A stretch of 64,000 nucleotides of DNA from Blattabacterium cuenoti (GTDB lineage: Bacteria; Bacteroidota; Bacteroidia; Flavobacteriales; Blattabacteriaceae): NCBI RefSeq assembly GCF_014251235.1, contig NZ_CP059181.1, positions 248,001 through 312,000 on the forward strand, read 5' to 3'. The translations under genes were made by a program, and so were the position numbers. Under the pieces are notes generated by a model. That model was not told the origin of the DNA, did not search any database, and worked only from the letters and a program-made list of their open reading frames with translations. Position 1 is the first letter of the stretch. Every line of letters begins with the position of its first letter. This document shows positions 8,848-18,494 of this stretch, one piece after another.

Positions 8848-10029
8848 ATGTTCTTTTTAAGAAGAATGTACTATGTTCCTTTTTTTACTCTTCCTCTATC
8901 TTTTAGAGCTGTAATAGTTTTTATTTTATCTCTGTTTATAGCCTTAGTCTTCAACAAAAAAATGATTTTTTGGAATCAAAAGAAAAAAAATATAGGGGAA
9001 GGAATACGGTATTTAGGACTTACTGGACAAAAAGAAAAAGAAGGAACTCCTACAATGGGAGGAGTTATTATAATAATTTCGACTTTAATTCCTACAATTT
9101 TTTTTTCAGATTTAAACAATATATATGTAATTATTATGATAGTTACTACATTATGGATAGGTTTTCTCGGTTTTTTAGACGATTATCTAAAAATAAAACA
9201 TAATAATAAATATGGATTAAATGCTACATGTAAAATATTTGGTCAAATAATGTTAGGATTTTTTATCGGAATTATAATGTCTTTTAATAAGAGTATTACT
9301 CCCATTTCTAGAAACCAATTTCTTATAAACAACAAAAATTTATTTTTGGAAGAACATCGTTTCAAAACGAATTTTCCTTTTTTTGAAAAAAAATTTGATT
9401 ATTCCTATATTTTAAGTTTTTGTCATAAAAAATGGAAAAAATATGCATGGATGATCTTTATTCCTATCGTCGTTTTTATTGTTACATTTTTATCAAATGG
9501 AGCTAACTTAACTGATGGACTTGATGGTCTAACAGGTGGAGTTTCTTATATTATTTTATCCACTTTGTCTTTAGTTATTTTTATCTCCAGCAATAAATTT
9601 TACTCTTATTATTTTCATTTGATATATATACCTCATATAGAAGAGGTTATAATATTTTCTTTTTCTTTTTTGGGTTCATTAATAGGTTTTCTTTGGTATA
9701 ATATCTATCCAGCTCAAATATTTATGGGAGATACAGGTAGTTTAACTATTGGTGGAATAATTTCTGTTTTATCCATTTTAACTAGAATAGAATTATTTTT
9801 ACCAATTTTATGTGGAATTTTTTTTTTAGAAAATTTTTCTGTTATAATACAGGTTTTATATTTTAAATTTTCTAAAAAAAAATATGGAATAGGAAAAAGA
9901 ATTTTTCTAATGACACCTTTACATCATCATTTCCAAAAATTAGGATATCATGAGAATAAAATAGTGTGTCGTTTTTTCATTATACAAATGATACTATCTA
10001 TCATCGTCTTGATTCTATTAATTATGTAA
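8848..10029 (+). CDS. mraY: Phospho-MurNAc-pentapeptide transferase MraY
   Basis: A 393-residue polytopic inner-membrane enzyme that transfers phospho-MurNAc-pentapeptide to undecaprenyl phosphate, forming lipid I. Visible family motifs: PTMGGVIII on the first cytoplasmic loop, FLDDYLK with the paired Asp, NLTDGLDGLTGG, FMGDTGSL and the late MTPLHHHFQ with the three His. About ten membrane segments. It starts 11 bases after the restored end of murE. The insertion of about 50 residues between the third and fourth conserved blocks (about 150-200) is usual for Bacteroidetes MraY, as far as I recall. Confidence 0.98.
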   Translation: MFFLRRMYYVPFFTLPLSFRAVIVFILSLFIALVFNKKMIFWNQKKKNIGEGIRYLGLTGQKEKEGTPTMGGVIIIISTLIPTIFFSDLNNIYVIIMIVTTLWIGFLGFLDDYLKIKHNNKYGLNATCKIFGQIMLGFFIGIIMSFNKSITPISRNQFLINNKNLFLEEHRFKTNFPFFEKKFDYSYILSFCHKKWKKYAWMIFIPIVVFIVTFLSNGANLTDGLDGLTGGVSYIILSTLSLVIFISSNKFYSYYFHLIYIPHIEEVIIFSFSFLGSLIGFLWYNIYPAQIFMGDTGSLTIGGIISVLSILTRIELFLPILCGIFFLENFSVIIQVLYFKFSKKKYGIGKRIFLMTPLHHHFQKLGYHENKIVCRFFIIQMILSIIVLILLIM

Positions 10030-10034
10030 TCATC

Positions 10035-11411
10035 ATGAATAAAAAAAAATTAATTATTGTATTAGGGGGTGGAGAAAGTGGAGTTGGGGCTGCTTTATTA
10101 GCTAAAAAAAATGGGTTAAATGTATTTGTTTCTGATTCTGGATCAATTTTAAAAAAATATAAAAGAGTTTTATTAGATAATGGAATTTATTTTGAAGAAA
10201 AAGGGCATACAGAAAGTGTAATCTATAAAAAAGCGTCTTTAATCATAAAAAGTCCTGGAATATCTAGAAAAAAAAAACTGATAAATAAAATTAATTTATT
10301 TAAAATACCTATGATTTCTGAATTAGAATTTGGAAAAAAATATCTAAAGGATTCCTATATTATTAGCATAACAGGAAGTAATGGGAAAACAACAACAAGT
10401 TCTATTGTTTACAAAATTCTCAAAGAAGAAGGTTTACATGTAGGTCTTGCAGGAAATATTGGTAGTAGTTTTTCACGAAAAGCTATAAAAAAGAAAGATA
10501 TTTATGTATTAGAAGTAAGCAGTTTTCAATTAGATGATTCTTCGAATTTCCGTTCAAATATTGCTGTATTATTAAATATAACAAGAGATCATTTGGATAG
10601 ATATAATAATGATATAGAAAACTATATATCATCTAAATTCAAAATTGCTACTCATCAAAGAAAAGAAGATATTTTCATCTATAATTATGATAGTCATCTT
10701 ATCAGAAAAGGATTGAAAAATCATATAATATTATCCAAATGTTTTCCATTTTCTATTCGTAAAAAGTTAAATGTAGGGGCATATATTATGGATGATATTA
10801 TTTTTTTTAGAGAAAAAGGAAAAAAAGAAAAAATGATTATGAATATAAAAAAAATTCCTTTAAAAGGAGATCATAATCTATATAATATTATCGCCTCAAT
10901 TTTGATATCCTGTCTTTTATATGTAAAAAAATATACCATTCAACGTTCTGTCTTAGAATTCAAAACTTTAGAACATAGAATGGAGAAAGTTTTAAATATT
11001 AATGGTGTACAATTTATTAATGATTCTAAAGCTACTAATGTAAATTCCGTTTTTTATGCATTAAAAAGTGTTAAATCACCTATCATATGGATTGCAGGTG
11101 GAAAAGATAAAGGAAATGATTATAGAGAACTTGTTCCTATGGTGAAAAAAAAAGTCAAATCTATCATTTTTTTAGGAAAAAAAAATGAGAAATTTATATT
11201 TTTTTTTCAAAAAATTATAAATATTATTTTGAAAACGGAAAGCATTCAAGAAGCGGTTCGTATGGCTTATATATTATCTAATTATGGAGATAATATACTT
11301 TTATCTCCTGCATGTTCCAGTTTAGATCTTTTTCAAGATTATAAAGAAAGAGGTCTTAAATTTAAACAAGAAGTAATAAAACTTTTTTATGAAAAAAATA
11401 GATATATCTAA
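10035..11411 (+). CDS. murD: UDP-MurNAc-L-alanine:D-glutamate ligase MurD
   Basis: A 458-residue cytoplasmic Mur ligase adding D-glutamate. The N-terminal Rossmann-like domain begins LIIVLGGGESGVGAA; the ATP loop is GSNGKTTTSS; the C-terminal domain has FINDSKATNVNSV. I use the ATG at 10035, just 5 bases after mraY, because the family start lies here; an in-frame ATG at 9966 would add residues that only read through mraY in another frame. The 3' end overlaps ftsW by 23 bases. Confidence 0.97.
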   Translation: MNKKKLIIVLGGGESGVGAALLAKKNGLNVFVSDSGSILKKYKRVLLDNGIYFEEKGHTESVIYKKASLIIKSPGISRKKKLINKINLFKIPMISELEFGKKYLKDSYIISITGSNGKTTTSSIVYKILKEEGLHVGLAGNIGSSFSRKAIKKKDIYVLEVSSFQLDDSSNFRSNIAVLLNITRDHLDRYNNDIENYISSKFKIATHQRKEDIFIYNYDSHLIRKGLKNHIILSKCFPFSIRKKLNVGAYIMDDIIFFREKGKKEKMIMNIKKIPLKGDHNLYNIIASILISCLLYVKKYTIQRSVLEFKTLEHRMEKVLNINGVQFINDSKATNVNSVFYALKSVKSPIIWIAGGKDKGNDYRELVPMVKKKVKSIIFLGKKNEKFIFFFQKIINIILKTESIQEAVRMAYILSNYGDNILLSPACSSLDLFQDYKERGLKFKQEVIKLFYEKNRYI

Positions 11412-12567
11412 ATATATCAAAGGAGATAAATATTTATGGGCTTTCATTACGTTATTAGCTATATTTTCTTTTTTACCTGTATACTCTGCAAGTACTAATT
11501 TAGTTAGTACGTATGGAGGGTCTAACACAGTATTTAGTTATTTATTTAAACATACAATTTTTTTGATGGTTGGTTTTTGCATTCTTTTTTTCACTCAGTT
11601 TATAGATTATAAATACATTTATAGAATCTCTATATTTTCGATTCCTATTGTCTTAATTTTGTTGATATTTACAATTATTCAAGGAAAAGAATTAGATGGA
11701 GTAAACGCTTCTCGTTGGTTACATGTTCCTATTATTAATATATCTTTTCAAACTTCTAACCTTGCTGGGTTTGTTCTTTTTATTTATTGTGCTAGATTTT
11801 TAGCTAAAAGAAGAAAAGAAAAAAAGAACTTTTCTAATTCTTTTTTTACTTTAATTATTCCGATATTCTTTATTATAGGACTGATATTTCCATCTAACGG
11901 TTCTACTGCAGTTATTCTTTTTTTTTCAGTTCTTATCATACTTTTCATAGGTGGATATTCATTTATAGGTATTATAGAAATATTATTCATGGGTTTTTTA
12001 GCTGCAGGAGTATATGTTTACTATGTTATAAAATTGGGAGATAAAAATCCAATGAACAGAGTTTATACATGGAAAAATCGTATAGAAAATTTTATGTATC
12101 ATGATACTGAAGAAAGTTATCAGATGAAACAATCTAAAACAGCTATTATTTTAGGTAATAAATTTGGACGTGGACCTGGAAAAAGTGTTTTAAAAGCTTT
12201 TCTTCCACAATCTTCTTCAGATTTTATTTATGCTATTATTATAGAAGAATACGGTTTGTTTGGAGGTATTATTCTGTTATTTGTTTATCTTCTAATCTTT
12301 TTTAGAGTCATGATTATCTCCACTAAAATACAAAACTATTTTTGTTCTTTATTGGTTCTTTCTTTAGGTATCCCTATTATTAATCAAGCACTCATTAATA
12401 TGGGAATTTCTGTAGGTTTATTTCCTATTACAGGCCAACCTTTACCTCTTATTAGTGCTGGTGGAACCTCTATGTGGATTACATTTTTTAGTTTTGGAAT
12501 TATACTGAGTGTTAGTAGAATGATCTATAATTATCCTAATAAAGAAAAACAAATTCATCATGAATAA
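11389..12567 (+). CDS. ftsW: Septal peptidoglycan glycosyltransferase FtsW (SEDS family)
   Basis: A 392-residue SEDS protein with about ten membrane segments that polymerises lipid II at the septum together with FtsI. Typical features: GVNASRWLHVP after the third segment (the family has a G.ARWI motif), the large extracellular loop with YQMKQSKTAIILG and GRGPGKS, and the late PITGQPLPLISAGGTSMW block, which is the SEDS signature. The start ATG lies inside the last codons of murD and the stop overlaps murG by 8 bases, so the three genes are tightly coupled. Confidence 0.97.
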   Translation: MKKIDISKYIKGDKYLWAFITLLAIFSFLPVYSASTNLVSTYGGSNTVFSYLFKHTIFLMVGFCILFFTQFIDYKYIYRISIFSIPIVLILLIFTIIQGKELDGVNASRWLHVPIINISFQTSNLAGFVLFIYCARFLAKRRKEKKNFSNSFFTLIIPIFFIIGLIFPSNGSTAVILFFSVLIILFIGGYSFIGIIEILFMGFLAAGVYVYYVIKLGDKNPMNRVYTWKNRIENFMYHDTEESYQMKQSKTAIILGNKFGRGPGKSVLKAFLPQSSSDFIYAIIIEEYGLFGGIILLFVYLLIFFRVMIISTKIQNYFCSLLVLSLGIPIINQALINMGISVGLFPITGQPLPLISAGGTSMWITFFSFGIILSVSRMIYNYPNKEKQIHHE

Positions 12568-13663
12568 GATTTCGCCTAGAATAATTATTGGAAGTGGTGG
12601 AACTGGTGGTCATATTTATACAGGCTTAGCTATAGCAGATGAACTGAAAAAAAAAATTCCAAAAGTCAATATTTTATTTATCGGATCTAAAAATCACATG
12701 GAAATGCAAGAAATACCTAAGTTAGGATATAAAATTGAGAGTATTTATATTTCAGGTGGAAAAAATAAATTTTTTTCCATGAGATTTTTTATTTTAACTA
12801 TGGAATTAATATACAGCTACTTTTTGGTAAAGAAAATTTTGGATAAATTCTCTCCTGATTTAGTAATTGGAACTGGTGGATATGTTAGCTTTCCAACTTT
12901 ATATGTTGCAGGAAGAAGAAAAATACCTATTTTACTTCAAGAACAAAATTCTTTTCCTGGATGTACAAATAGAATATTTTCTCGTTATGCTAAAAAAATA
13001 TGTATTTCTTATGAAGAAGCAAATAAATATTTTCCAAAAGAGAAAACTGTAATAACGGGAAATCCTGTTAGATCTGTAATTTTAGAAAATTTTCCTAGTA
13101 AAGATAAAGCATGTAATCATTTAGGTTTAAATATTCATAAACCTATTATTTTATCTTTAGGAGGAAGTCAAGGATCTAATAAAATTAATCAAACATGGAT
13201 GAAAGGATTAAAAAAACTAATTCATCTGGATATTCAATTGATTTGGCAGGTAGGAAAAAAAGATATTCATGAATTGAGAAAAAATATGATTTCTCATCAT
13301 AAAAATTTTGTTTTGATGAATTATATTGAAAATATATCTGTATGTTATGCGGCTGCAGACATTATTGTATCTAGAGCAGGTGCTTTAACTATATCTGAAA
13401 TATGTTTAATAGGAAAACCTTGCATATTGATACCTTATCCTTGGTCATCTGATGACCACCAAAATAAAAATGCTAAAATAATGAAAGAAAAAAAAGCAGC
13501 ATTGATCATTAAAAATGATGAAATAGAAAATAAATTAGTAGATACTACTATACAATTGCTTAATGATTCTAAAAGAAAAAAAATAATTAGTACAAATAAT
13601 CTACGATTAGGAAAACCTAATGCAACAAAAGATATTATAAACGAGATATTACAGATTATTTAA
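12560..13663 (+). CDS. murG: Lipid II synthase MurG
   Basis: A 367-residue GT-B glycosyltransferase at the inner face of the membrane, adding GlcNAc to lipid I. The N-terminal glycine loop GSGGTGGHI (about residues 12-20), the second glycine loop SLGGSQGSNKIN (about 195-206) and the donor-binding block SRAGALTISEI with the nearby PYPWSSDDHQNKNA are all there. It overlaps ftsW by 8 bases and is followed by 21 bases to murC. Confidence 0.98.
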   Translation: MNKISPRIIIGSGGTGGHIYTGLAIADELKKKIPKVNILFIGSKNHMEMQEIPKLGYKIESIYISGGKNKFFSMRFFILTMELIYSYFLVKKILDKFSPDLVIGTGGYVSFPTLYVAGRRKIPILLQEQNSFPGCTNRIFSRYAKKICISYEEANKYFPKEKTVITGNPVRSVILENFPSKDKACNHLGLNIHKPIILSLGGSQGSNKINQTWMKGLKKLIHLDIQLIWQVGKKDIHELRKNMISHHKNFVLMNYIENISVCYAAADIIVSRAGALTISEICLIGKPCILIPYPWSSDDHQNKNAKIMKEKKAALIIKNDEIENKLVDTTIQLLNDSKRKKIISTNNLRLGKPNATKDIINEILQII

Positions 13664-13684
13664 CATTTATATATATGTATATGT

Positions 13685-15067
13685 ATGAATCTAAATGAAA
13701 TGAGATTTTGTTATTTTATAGGAATAGGAGGGATGGGGATGAGCTCATTAGCCCTATATTTTCATTATCTTGGAAAAACAGTTTCTGGTTATGATAAGAA
13801 TCGAACTATTTTAACAAGGAAATTAGAAAAAAATGGAATTTTAATAAATTATCATGATCATATAAACATTTTACCTAAATGGATCCATTCCGAAAAATGT
13901 TTAATCGTTTATACTCCAGCAATTCCAGATAACCATAAACAATGGAATTTTTTAAAAAAATATGGAAAGAATATAAAAAAAAGATCTCAAGTATTAGCTT
14001 TAATTACAAAAAATAAAATTTGTATAGCTATAGGAGGAACTCATGGAAAAACAACGACTTGTATATTATTAGGGCATATCTTGTATAATACTGGAAAAAA
14101 GATTACTGCTTTTTTAGGTGGTATTTCTGAAAATTATAAATCTAATCTTATTTTGAATGGTAAAGAACTCTTTTTAGTAGAGGCTGATGAATTTGACCAA
14201 TCTTTTTTATATTTATCTCCGAATATAGCATGTATTACATCTTTAGATCAAGATCATGTGGATACTTATCCGGAAAAGAATACTTTGATAAAGGCATATA
14301 TAAATTTTTCTAAACAAATAAAAAATCCGCATAAAAAATTATTTATTAATATTAATAAAAAAGAAATTTTTACGAATAAAAATTCTATTATTTCTTATTC
14401 AGTAGGAAAAATAGGAGGAAATTATTATTCTAATCTTGTTTATATGAAAGGAAATAAATGGTTTTTTGATTTTCATACCCCAAAAGAAACATGGAAATCT
14501 CTTCCATTGCCTATTCCAGGATTTCATAATTTAAAAAATATAACGGCGGCATTGTCTATATCTGATTATTTGAAAATAAGTAGTGAAGAGGTTAGAAAAG
14601 CTCTATTTTTATTTAAGGGAATTTACAGAAGATATACCATTCATTTTCAATCTATGAAAAAAATATATATAGATGATTATGCTCATCATCCTACAGAAAT
14701 AAATGAACTAATTGTAACTATTAGAAAATCTTTTCCATGTAAGAAAATATTGGGAATTTTTCAACCTCATTTATTTAGTAGAACTAAATTTTTTGAAAAA
14801 GATTTTGCTAAAAGTTTAGAAAAACTAGATTGTTTAATTTTGTTAGATATTTATCCAGCTAGAGAATTTCCTATGTGTGGAGTTACTTCTAATAAATTAT
14901 TAGATATAATTAAAATGAATTATAAAAACAAAGAGGTATCTACTTTATCAAAAGTTTTAGAAAAAATAAAGAAAAAAAATTTTGACATTTTACTTACAAT
15001 AGGAGCAGGAAATATTGATACGTTAATTATACCTATTAAAAAATGGTTAGAAAATATGGATGAATGA
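13685..15067 (+). CDS. murC: UDP-MurNAc:L-alanine ligase MurC
   Basis: A 460-residue Mur ligase that attaches L-alanine to UDP-MurNAc. It opens with the nucleotide-binding IGIGGMGMSSLA; the ATP loop is GGTHGKTTT; the central EADEFDQSFL and the C-terminal DDYAHHPTEI complete the signature. The stop overlaps the ftsQ start by 4 bases. The start ATG at 13685 gives the family's normal N terminus. Confidence 0.98.
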   Translation: MNLNEMRFCYFIGIGGMGMSSLALYFHYLGKTVSGYDKNRTILTRKLEKNGILINYHDHINILPKWIHSEKCLIVYTPAIPDNHKQWNFLKKYGKNIKKRSQVLALITKNKICIAIGGTHGKTTTCILLGHILYNTGKKITAFLGGISENYKSNLILNGKELFLVEADEFDQSFLYLSPNIACITSLDQDHVDTYPEKNTLIKAYINFSKQIKNPHKKLFININKKEIFTNKNSIISYSVGKIGGNYYSNLVYMKGNKWFFDFHTPKETWKSLPLPIPGFHNLKNITAALSISDYLKISSEEVRKALFLFKGIYRRYTIHFQSMKKIYIDDYAHHPTEINELIVTIRKSFPCKKILGIFQPHLFSRTKFFEKDFAKSLEKLDCLILLDIYPAREFPMCGVTSNKLLDIIKMNYKNKEVSTLSKVLEKIKKKNFDILLTIGAGNIDTLIIPIKKWLENMDE

Positions 15068-15792
15068 AAAAAAAAATATCCTATATTCTTATTATATATA
15101 TGATTTTTATGATATTCTTGTTTTTTTTTTCTAAAAAAACACATCAAAATAGAACTTTAGAAAAAGTTAATGTTATCATAGTAAACTCATCATCTAATGA
15201 TGGTTTTATAAATGAAAAAACTATTAAAAAAATTCTATTTCCTAGGTATAAAATAGAAAATTTTAAAAAAAAAATCGGTCAATTATGTATATTAAACATG
15301 GAAAAAAAATTAAATAATTACCCTTTTATAAAAAAATCTGAAGTTTTTCTTAGTGTAGATGGGACTCTACATATTAAAATTTGGACAAAAAAACCTATTT
15401 TAAGAATAAAAAATGGAAAAGATGAATACTATCTTACTAATGAAGGGGAAAATTTAGAGCTTTCTTCTCTCTACTCCTCAAATGTTATTTTGGCAACAGG
15501 ATATTTTTCAAAAGAAGAAAGAAAATATCTATCTAATTTGGTTCAAATTATAAATTCTGATGAAATTTTAAAAGAGCAAATAATTAGTATTAAAAAAACC
15601 GTTTCTGACTTGTTTTTACTAATACCAAAAGTAGGAAATCATCGTATTATATTAGGAAATATCAAAAATTTTAAAAGTAAATTGAATAAATTAAAGGCTT
15701 TTTATACGCAGTATCTCAATGTAATAGATATAAAAAAATATGAAAGTATTGATTTACAATATAAGGACCAAGTAGTTGCGAAAAAAAGATAA
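15064..15792 (+). CDS. ftsQ: Cell division protein FtsQ/DivIB
   Basis: A 242-residue bitopic protein between murC and ftsA, the standard ftsQ place. One membrane segment (about residues 5-22) is followed by a POTRA-like region (about 35-105; NEKTIKKILF, then PFIKKSEVFLSVDGTLHIKIWTK patterns typical of the FtsQ beta segment) and a beta-rich C-terminal domain. FtsQ links FtsL to the late divisome. Similarity is low, as usual in this family; position and topology carry the call. The end overlaps an alternative TTG start of ftsA. Confidence 0.92.
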   Translation: MKKKISYILIIYMIFMIFLFFFSKKTHQNRTLEKVNVIIVNSSSNDGFINEKTIKKILFPRYKIENFKKKIGQLCILNMEKKLNNYPFIKKSEVFLSVDGTLHIKIWTKKPILRIKNGKDEYYLTNEGENLELSSLYSSNVILATGYFSKEERKYLSNLVQIINSDEILKEQIISIKKTVSDLFLLIPKVGNHRIILGNIKNFKSKLNKLKAFYTQYLNVIDIKKYESIDLQYKDQVVAKKR

Positions 15793-15796
15793 ATTT

Positions 15797-17149
15797 ATGG
15801 AATATCAAGATATAGCTATAGGTCTTGACGTGGGGACCACAAAGATTGTAGCTATGGTAGGAAGGAAAAATGAATATAATAAAATAGAAATTTTAGGTAT
15901 AGGAAGATCTAAAAGTATAGGCGTTCATAGAGGTGTCGTAAATAATATAACTCAAACTATAGATGCTATAAGGGAAGCTGTGTCTGAAGCTGAAAATAGT
16001 TCTGGATTAAAAATTAAAGAAGTTATTGTCGGAATTGCAGGACAGCATATTAGAAGCCTACAACATAATGATAACATAACTAGATTAGATTTTGAAAATG
16101 TTATAAATAAATCAGATATACAAAGATTAATAGACCAAGTTCATAAATTAATTATGCTTCCTGGAGAAGAAATTATACATGTTCTTCCACAAGAATATAA
16201 GGTAGATAGCCAAGCTGAGATAAAAGAACCTATAGGCATGTATGGATGTCGTTTAGAAGCTAATTTTCATGTAGTTGTAGGACAAATTTCTTCTATTAGA
16301 AACATTGGTAGATGTGTAAAAGCTGCAGGGTTAAATTTATCTGGAATGAGTTTGGAACCTTTAGCTTCTGCAGAAGCGGTATTGAATATGGAAGAAAGAG
16401 AAGCAGGAGTTGCTTTAGTAGATATAGGTGGTGGAACTACAGATATTGCCATATTTAAAGATAACATTATTCGTCATACAGCTGTTATTCCCTTTGGAGG
16501 AAATATGATAACAGAAAATATAAAAACGGATTGTTTAATTATAGAAAGACAAGCAGAATTATTAAAAATAAAATTTGGATCTGCATGGCCCGGAGAAAAT
16601 AAAGAAACAGAAATTGTTTGTATTCCAGGATTAAGAGGTCGTGAACCTAAAGAGATTTCATTAAAACGTCTTTCTAAGATCATTCATACCAGGGTGTTTG
16701 AAATTTTAGAGCAAGTAAATATAGAAATCAAAAATTATGGAAATGAGGAACAAAAAAAACGACTTATAGCAGGAATAGTGATGACAGGTGGAGGTTCTCA
16801 ATTAAAACATATTCGTCATTTGACGGAATATATTACTGGAATGGACGTCCGTATAGGTTATTCTAATGAACATATTTCAGGTGGAGAAAACGGAATGATC
16901 AGTAATCCAGAATATGCGACATCTATAGGTCTAGTTATAAAAGGGCTAGAAGATAAAGAAAAATATGTTTGTCCAAAAAAAGATATGAATCATTCTTATG
17001 ATTTTTTATCTAAAAAAATCAATGATAGGGATCCTAAATTCAATAAAAACGAAGATATGTTTTTAACAAAAAATAAAAAAAGAAAATCTAAATCTTTTTT
17101 TGAAATATGGGCAGATAAATTCCGTAAAATACTGAATGATACAGAATAA
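15797..17149 (+). CDS. ftsA: Cell division actin-like ATPase FtsA
   Basis: A 450-residue actin-fold ATPase that anchors FtsZ to the membrane. Motifs: IGLDVGTTKIVAM (phosphate 1), VDIGGGTTDIAIF (phosphate 2), MTGGGSQLKHI (adenosine). The last residues, SFFEIWADKFRKILND, form an amphipathic helix suited to be the membrane-targeting tail. The linker before it (about 395-430) is Lys/Asn-rich and poorly conserved. I chose the ATG at 15797, after the ftsQ stop; a TTG at 15776 in frame would add 7 residues. Confidence 0.97.
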   Translation: MEYQDIAIGLDVGTTKIVAMVGRKNEYNKIEILGIGRSKSIGVHRGVVNNITQTIDAIREAVSEAENSSGLKIKEVIVGIAGQHIRSLQHNDNITRLDFENVINKSDIQRLIDQVHKLIMLPGEEIIHVLPQEYKVDSQAEIKEPIGMYGCRLEANFHVVVGQISSIRNIGRCVKAAGLNLSGMSLEPLASAEAVLNMEEREAGVALVDIGGGTTDIAIFKDNIIRHTAVIPFGGNMITENIKTDCLIIERQAELLKIKFGSAWPGENKETEIVCIPGLRGREPKEISLKRLSKIIHTRVFEILEQVNIEIKNYGNEEQKKRLIAGIVMTGGGSQLKHIRHLTEYITGMDVRIGYSNEHISGGENGMISNPEYATSIGLVIKGLEDKEKYVCPKKDMNHSYDFLSKKINDRDPKFNKNEDMFLTKNKKRKSKSFFEIWADKFRKILNDTE

Positions 17150-17155
17150 AAAACA

Positions 17156-18478
17156 ATGAAAAAAGCAAATTTTATACAAAAAAAAGAAAACATTCCATTT
17201 GGAATATCTAAAAATCGTTCAGCAGCTATAAAAGTTATTGGTGTAGGAGGAGGGGGGAGCAACGCTTTAAGTCATATGTTTGAACAAGGAATCACTGGTG
17301 TAGATTTTATAGTTTGTAATACAGATGCACAAGCATTAAATAACAATCCAGTTCCAATAAAAATTCAATTAGGAGCTTCCATTACAGAAGGATTAGGTGC
17401 TGGAGCAGATCCAGAAATAGGAGAAAAAGCAGCTTTAGAAAGTTTAGAAGAAATTAAAAGTATATTAGATTCTAATACAAAAATGGCTTTTATTACAGCT
17501 GGTATGGGTGGAGGAACAGGAACAGGAGCCGCTCCAATTATCGCAGGTATTTCTAAAGAAAAAGGAATTTTAACTGTAGGAATAGTAACCATTCCTTTTC
17601 ATTTTGAAGGAAAAATGAGGTTACAACAAGCTCAAAAAGGAATAGAATCTTTGAGGAAAAATGTGGATTCACTCATTGTTATTAACAATGATAAATTAAG
17701 AGAGTTATATGGAAATCTTGGATTTAAAGCAGGCTTTTCAAAAGCAGATGAAGTTCTTACTACTGCAGCTAAAGGAATAGCAGAAGTTATTACTCACCAT
17801 TATAAACAAAATATTGATTTAAGAGATACAAGAACTGTTCTGAAAGAAAGTGGAACGGCTGTAATGGGTTCTGCTGTTTCTGTTGGGGAAAACAGAGCAA
17901 AAGAAGCTGTAGTTCAAGCTTTAGATTCTCCATTGCTTAATGATAATAAAATAACGGGAGCAAAAAATGTTCTTCTGCTTATTGTTTCAGGAAAAATTGA
18001 AATTACTATAGATGAAATAGGAGTCATCAGCGATTATATACAATCGGAAGCCGGAAATAATGCTAATATTATTATGGGATTAGGAGAAGATGAAGGATTA
18101 GAAGAAAGCATTTCAGTTACTATAGTAGCAACAGGATTTCCTACTGAAATTCAAAGAGTTATTAATCATGAAGAAAAAAAAATATTTCATAGGTTAGAAG
18201 AACCTTATAGGTTATCAAAAATAGAAAGGATTCATTCATATTCTAAAAAAAAAAGAATGGATCCTTTTTCATCAAATGAATCAAAAATTACTAATAAAAA
18301 GAACTTTTCTTTCAATAAAAAGAAAAATTTATTGCATAAAAGTATAAATCATACATCTAATTCTTCAGTTGAAAAAAGATACATGTTAGAAGAGGATTTT
18401 GATCTTCCTATTATTCATAAAGATAAAAGAAATATAAAGGATAATAAGAAGGAAAATGATAATATTCATGATTTTTAA
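17156..18478 (+). CDS. ftsZ: Tubulin-like division protein FtsZ
   Basis: A 440-residue tubulin-fold GTPase that forms the Z ring. The tubulin signature GGGTGTGAAP (about residues 118-127), the N-terminal GVGGGGSNAL and the T7 loop with the catalytic Asp pair in NIDLRDTRTV are intact. After the core (up to about 325) comes a short, Lys/Asn/Ser-rich tail ending IHDF. Flavobacterial FtsZ normally has a much longer tail, and the usual conserved C-terminal peptide that binds FtsA cannot be recognised here. It sits 6 bases after ftsA. Confidence 0.98.
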   Translation: MKKANFIQKKENIPFGISKNRSAAIKVIGVGGGGSNALSHMFEQGITGVDFIVCNTDAQALNNNPVPIKIQLGASITEGLGAGADPEIGEKAALESLEEIKSILDSNTKMAFITAGMGGGTGTGAAPIIAGISKEKGILTVGIVTIPFHFEGKMRLQQAQKGIESLRKNVDSLIVINNDKLRELYGNLGFKAGFSKADEVLTTAAKGIAEVITHHYKQNIDLRDTRTVLKESGTAVMGSAVSVGENRAKEAVVQALDSPLLNDNKITGAKNVLLLIVSGKIEITIDEIGVISDYIQSEAGNNANIIMGLGEDEGLEESISVTIVATGFPTEIQRVINHEEKKIFHRLEEPYRLSKIERIHSYSKKKRMDPFSSNESKITNKKNFSFNKKKNLLHKSINHTSNSSVEKRYMLEEDFDLPIIHKDKRNIKDNKKENDNIHDF

Positions 18479-18494
18479 AGGATCATAAAAAAGT

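Noticed and set aside
9966-10034. Upstream in-frame ATG for murD giving 23 more residues
   Set aside because: The extension reads through the end of mraY in another frame and has no Mur ligase similarity; ATG 10035 gives the normal start.
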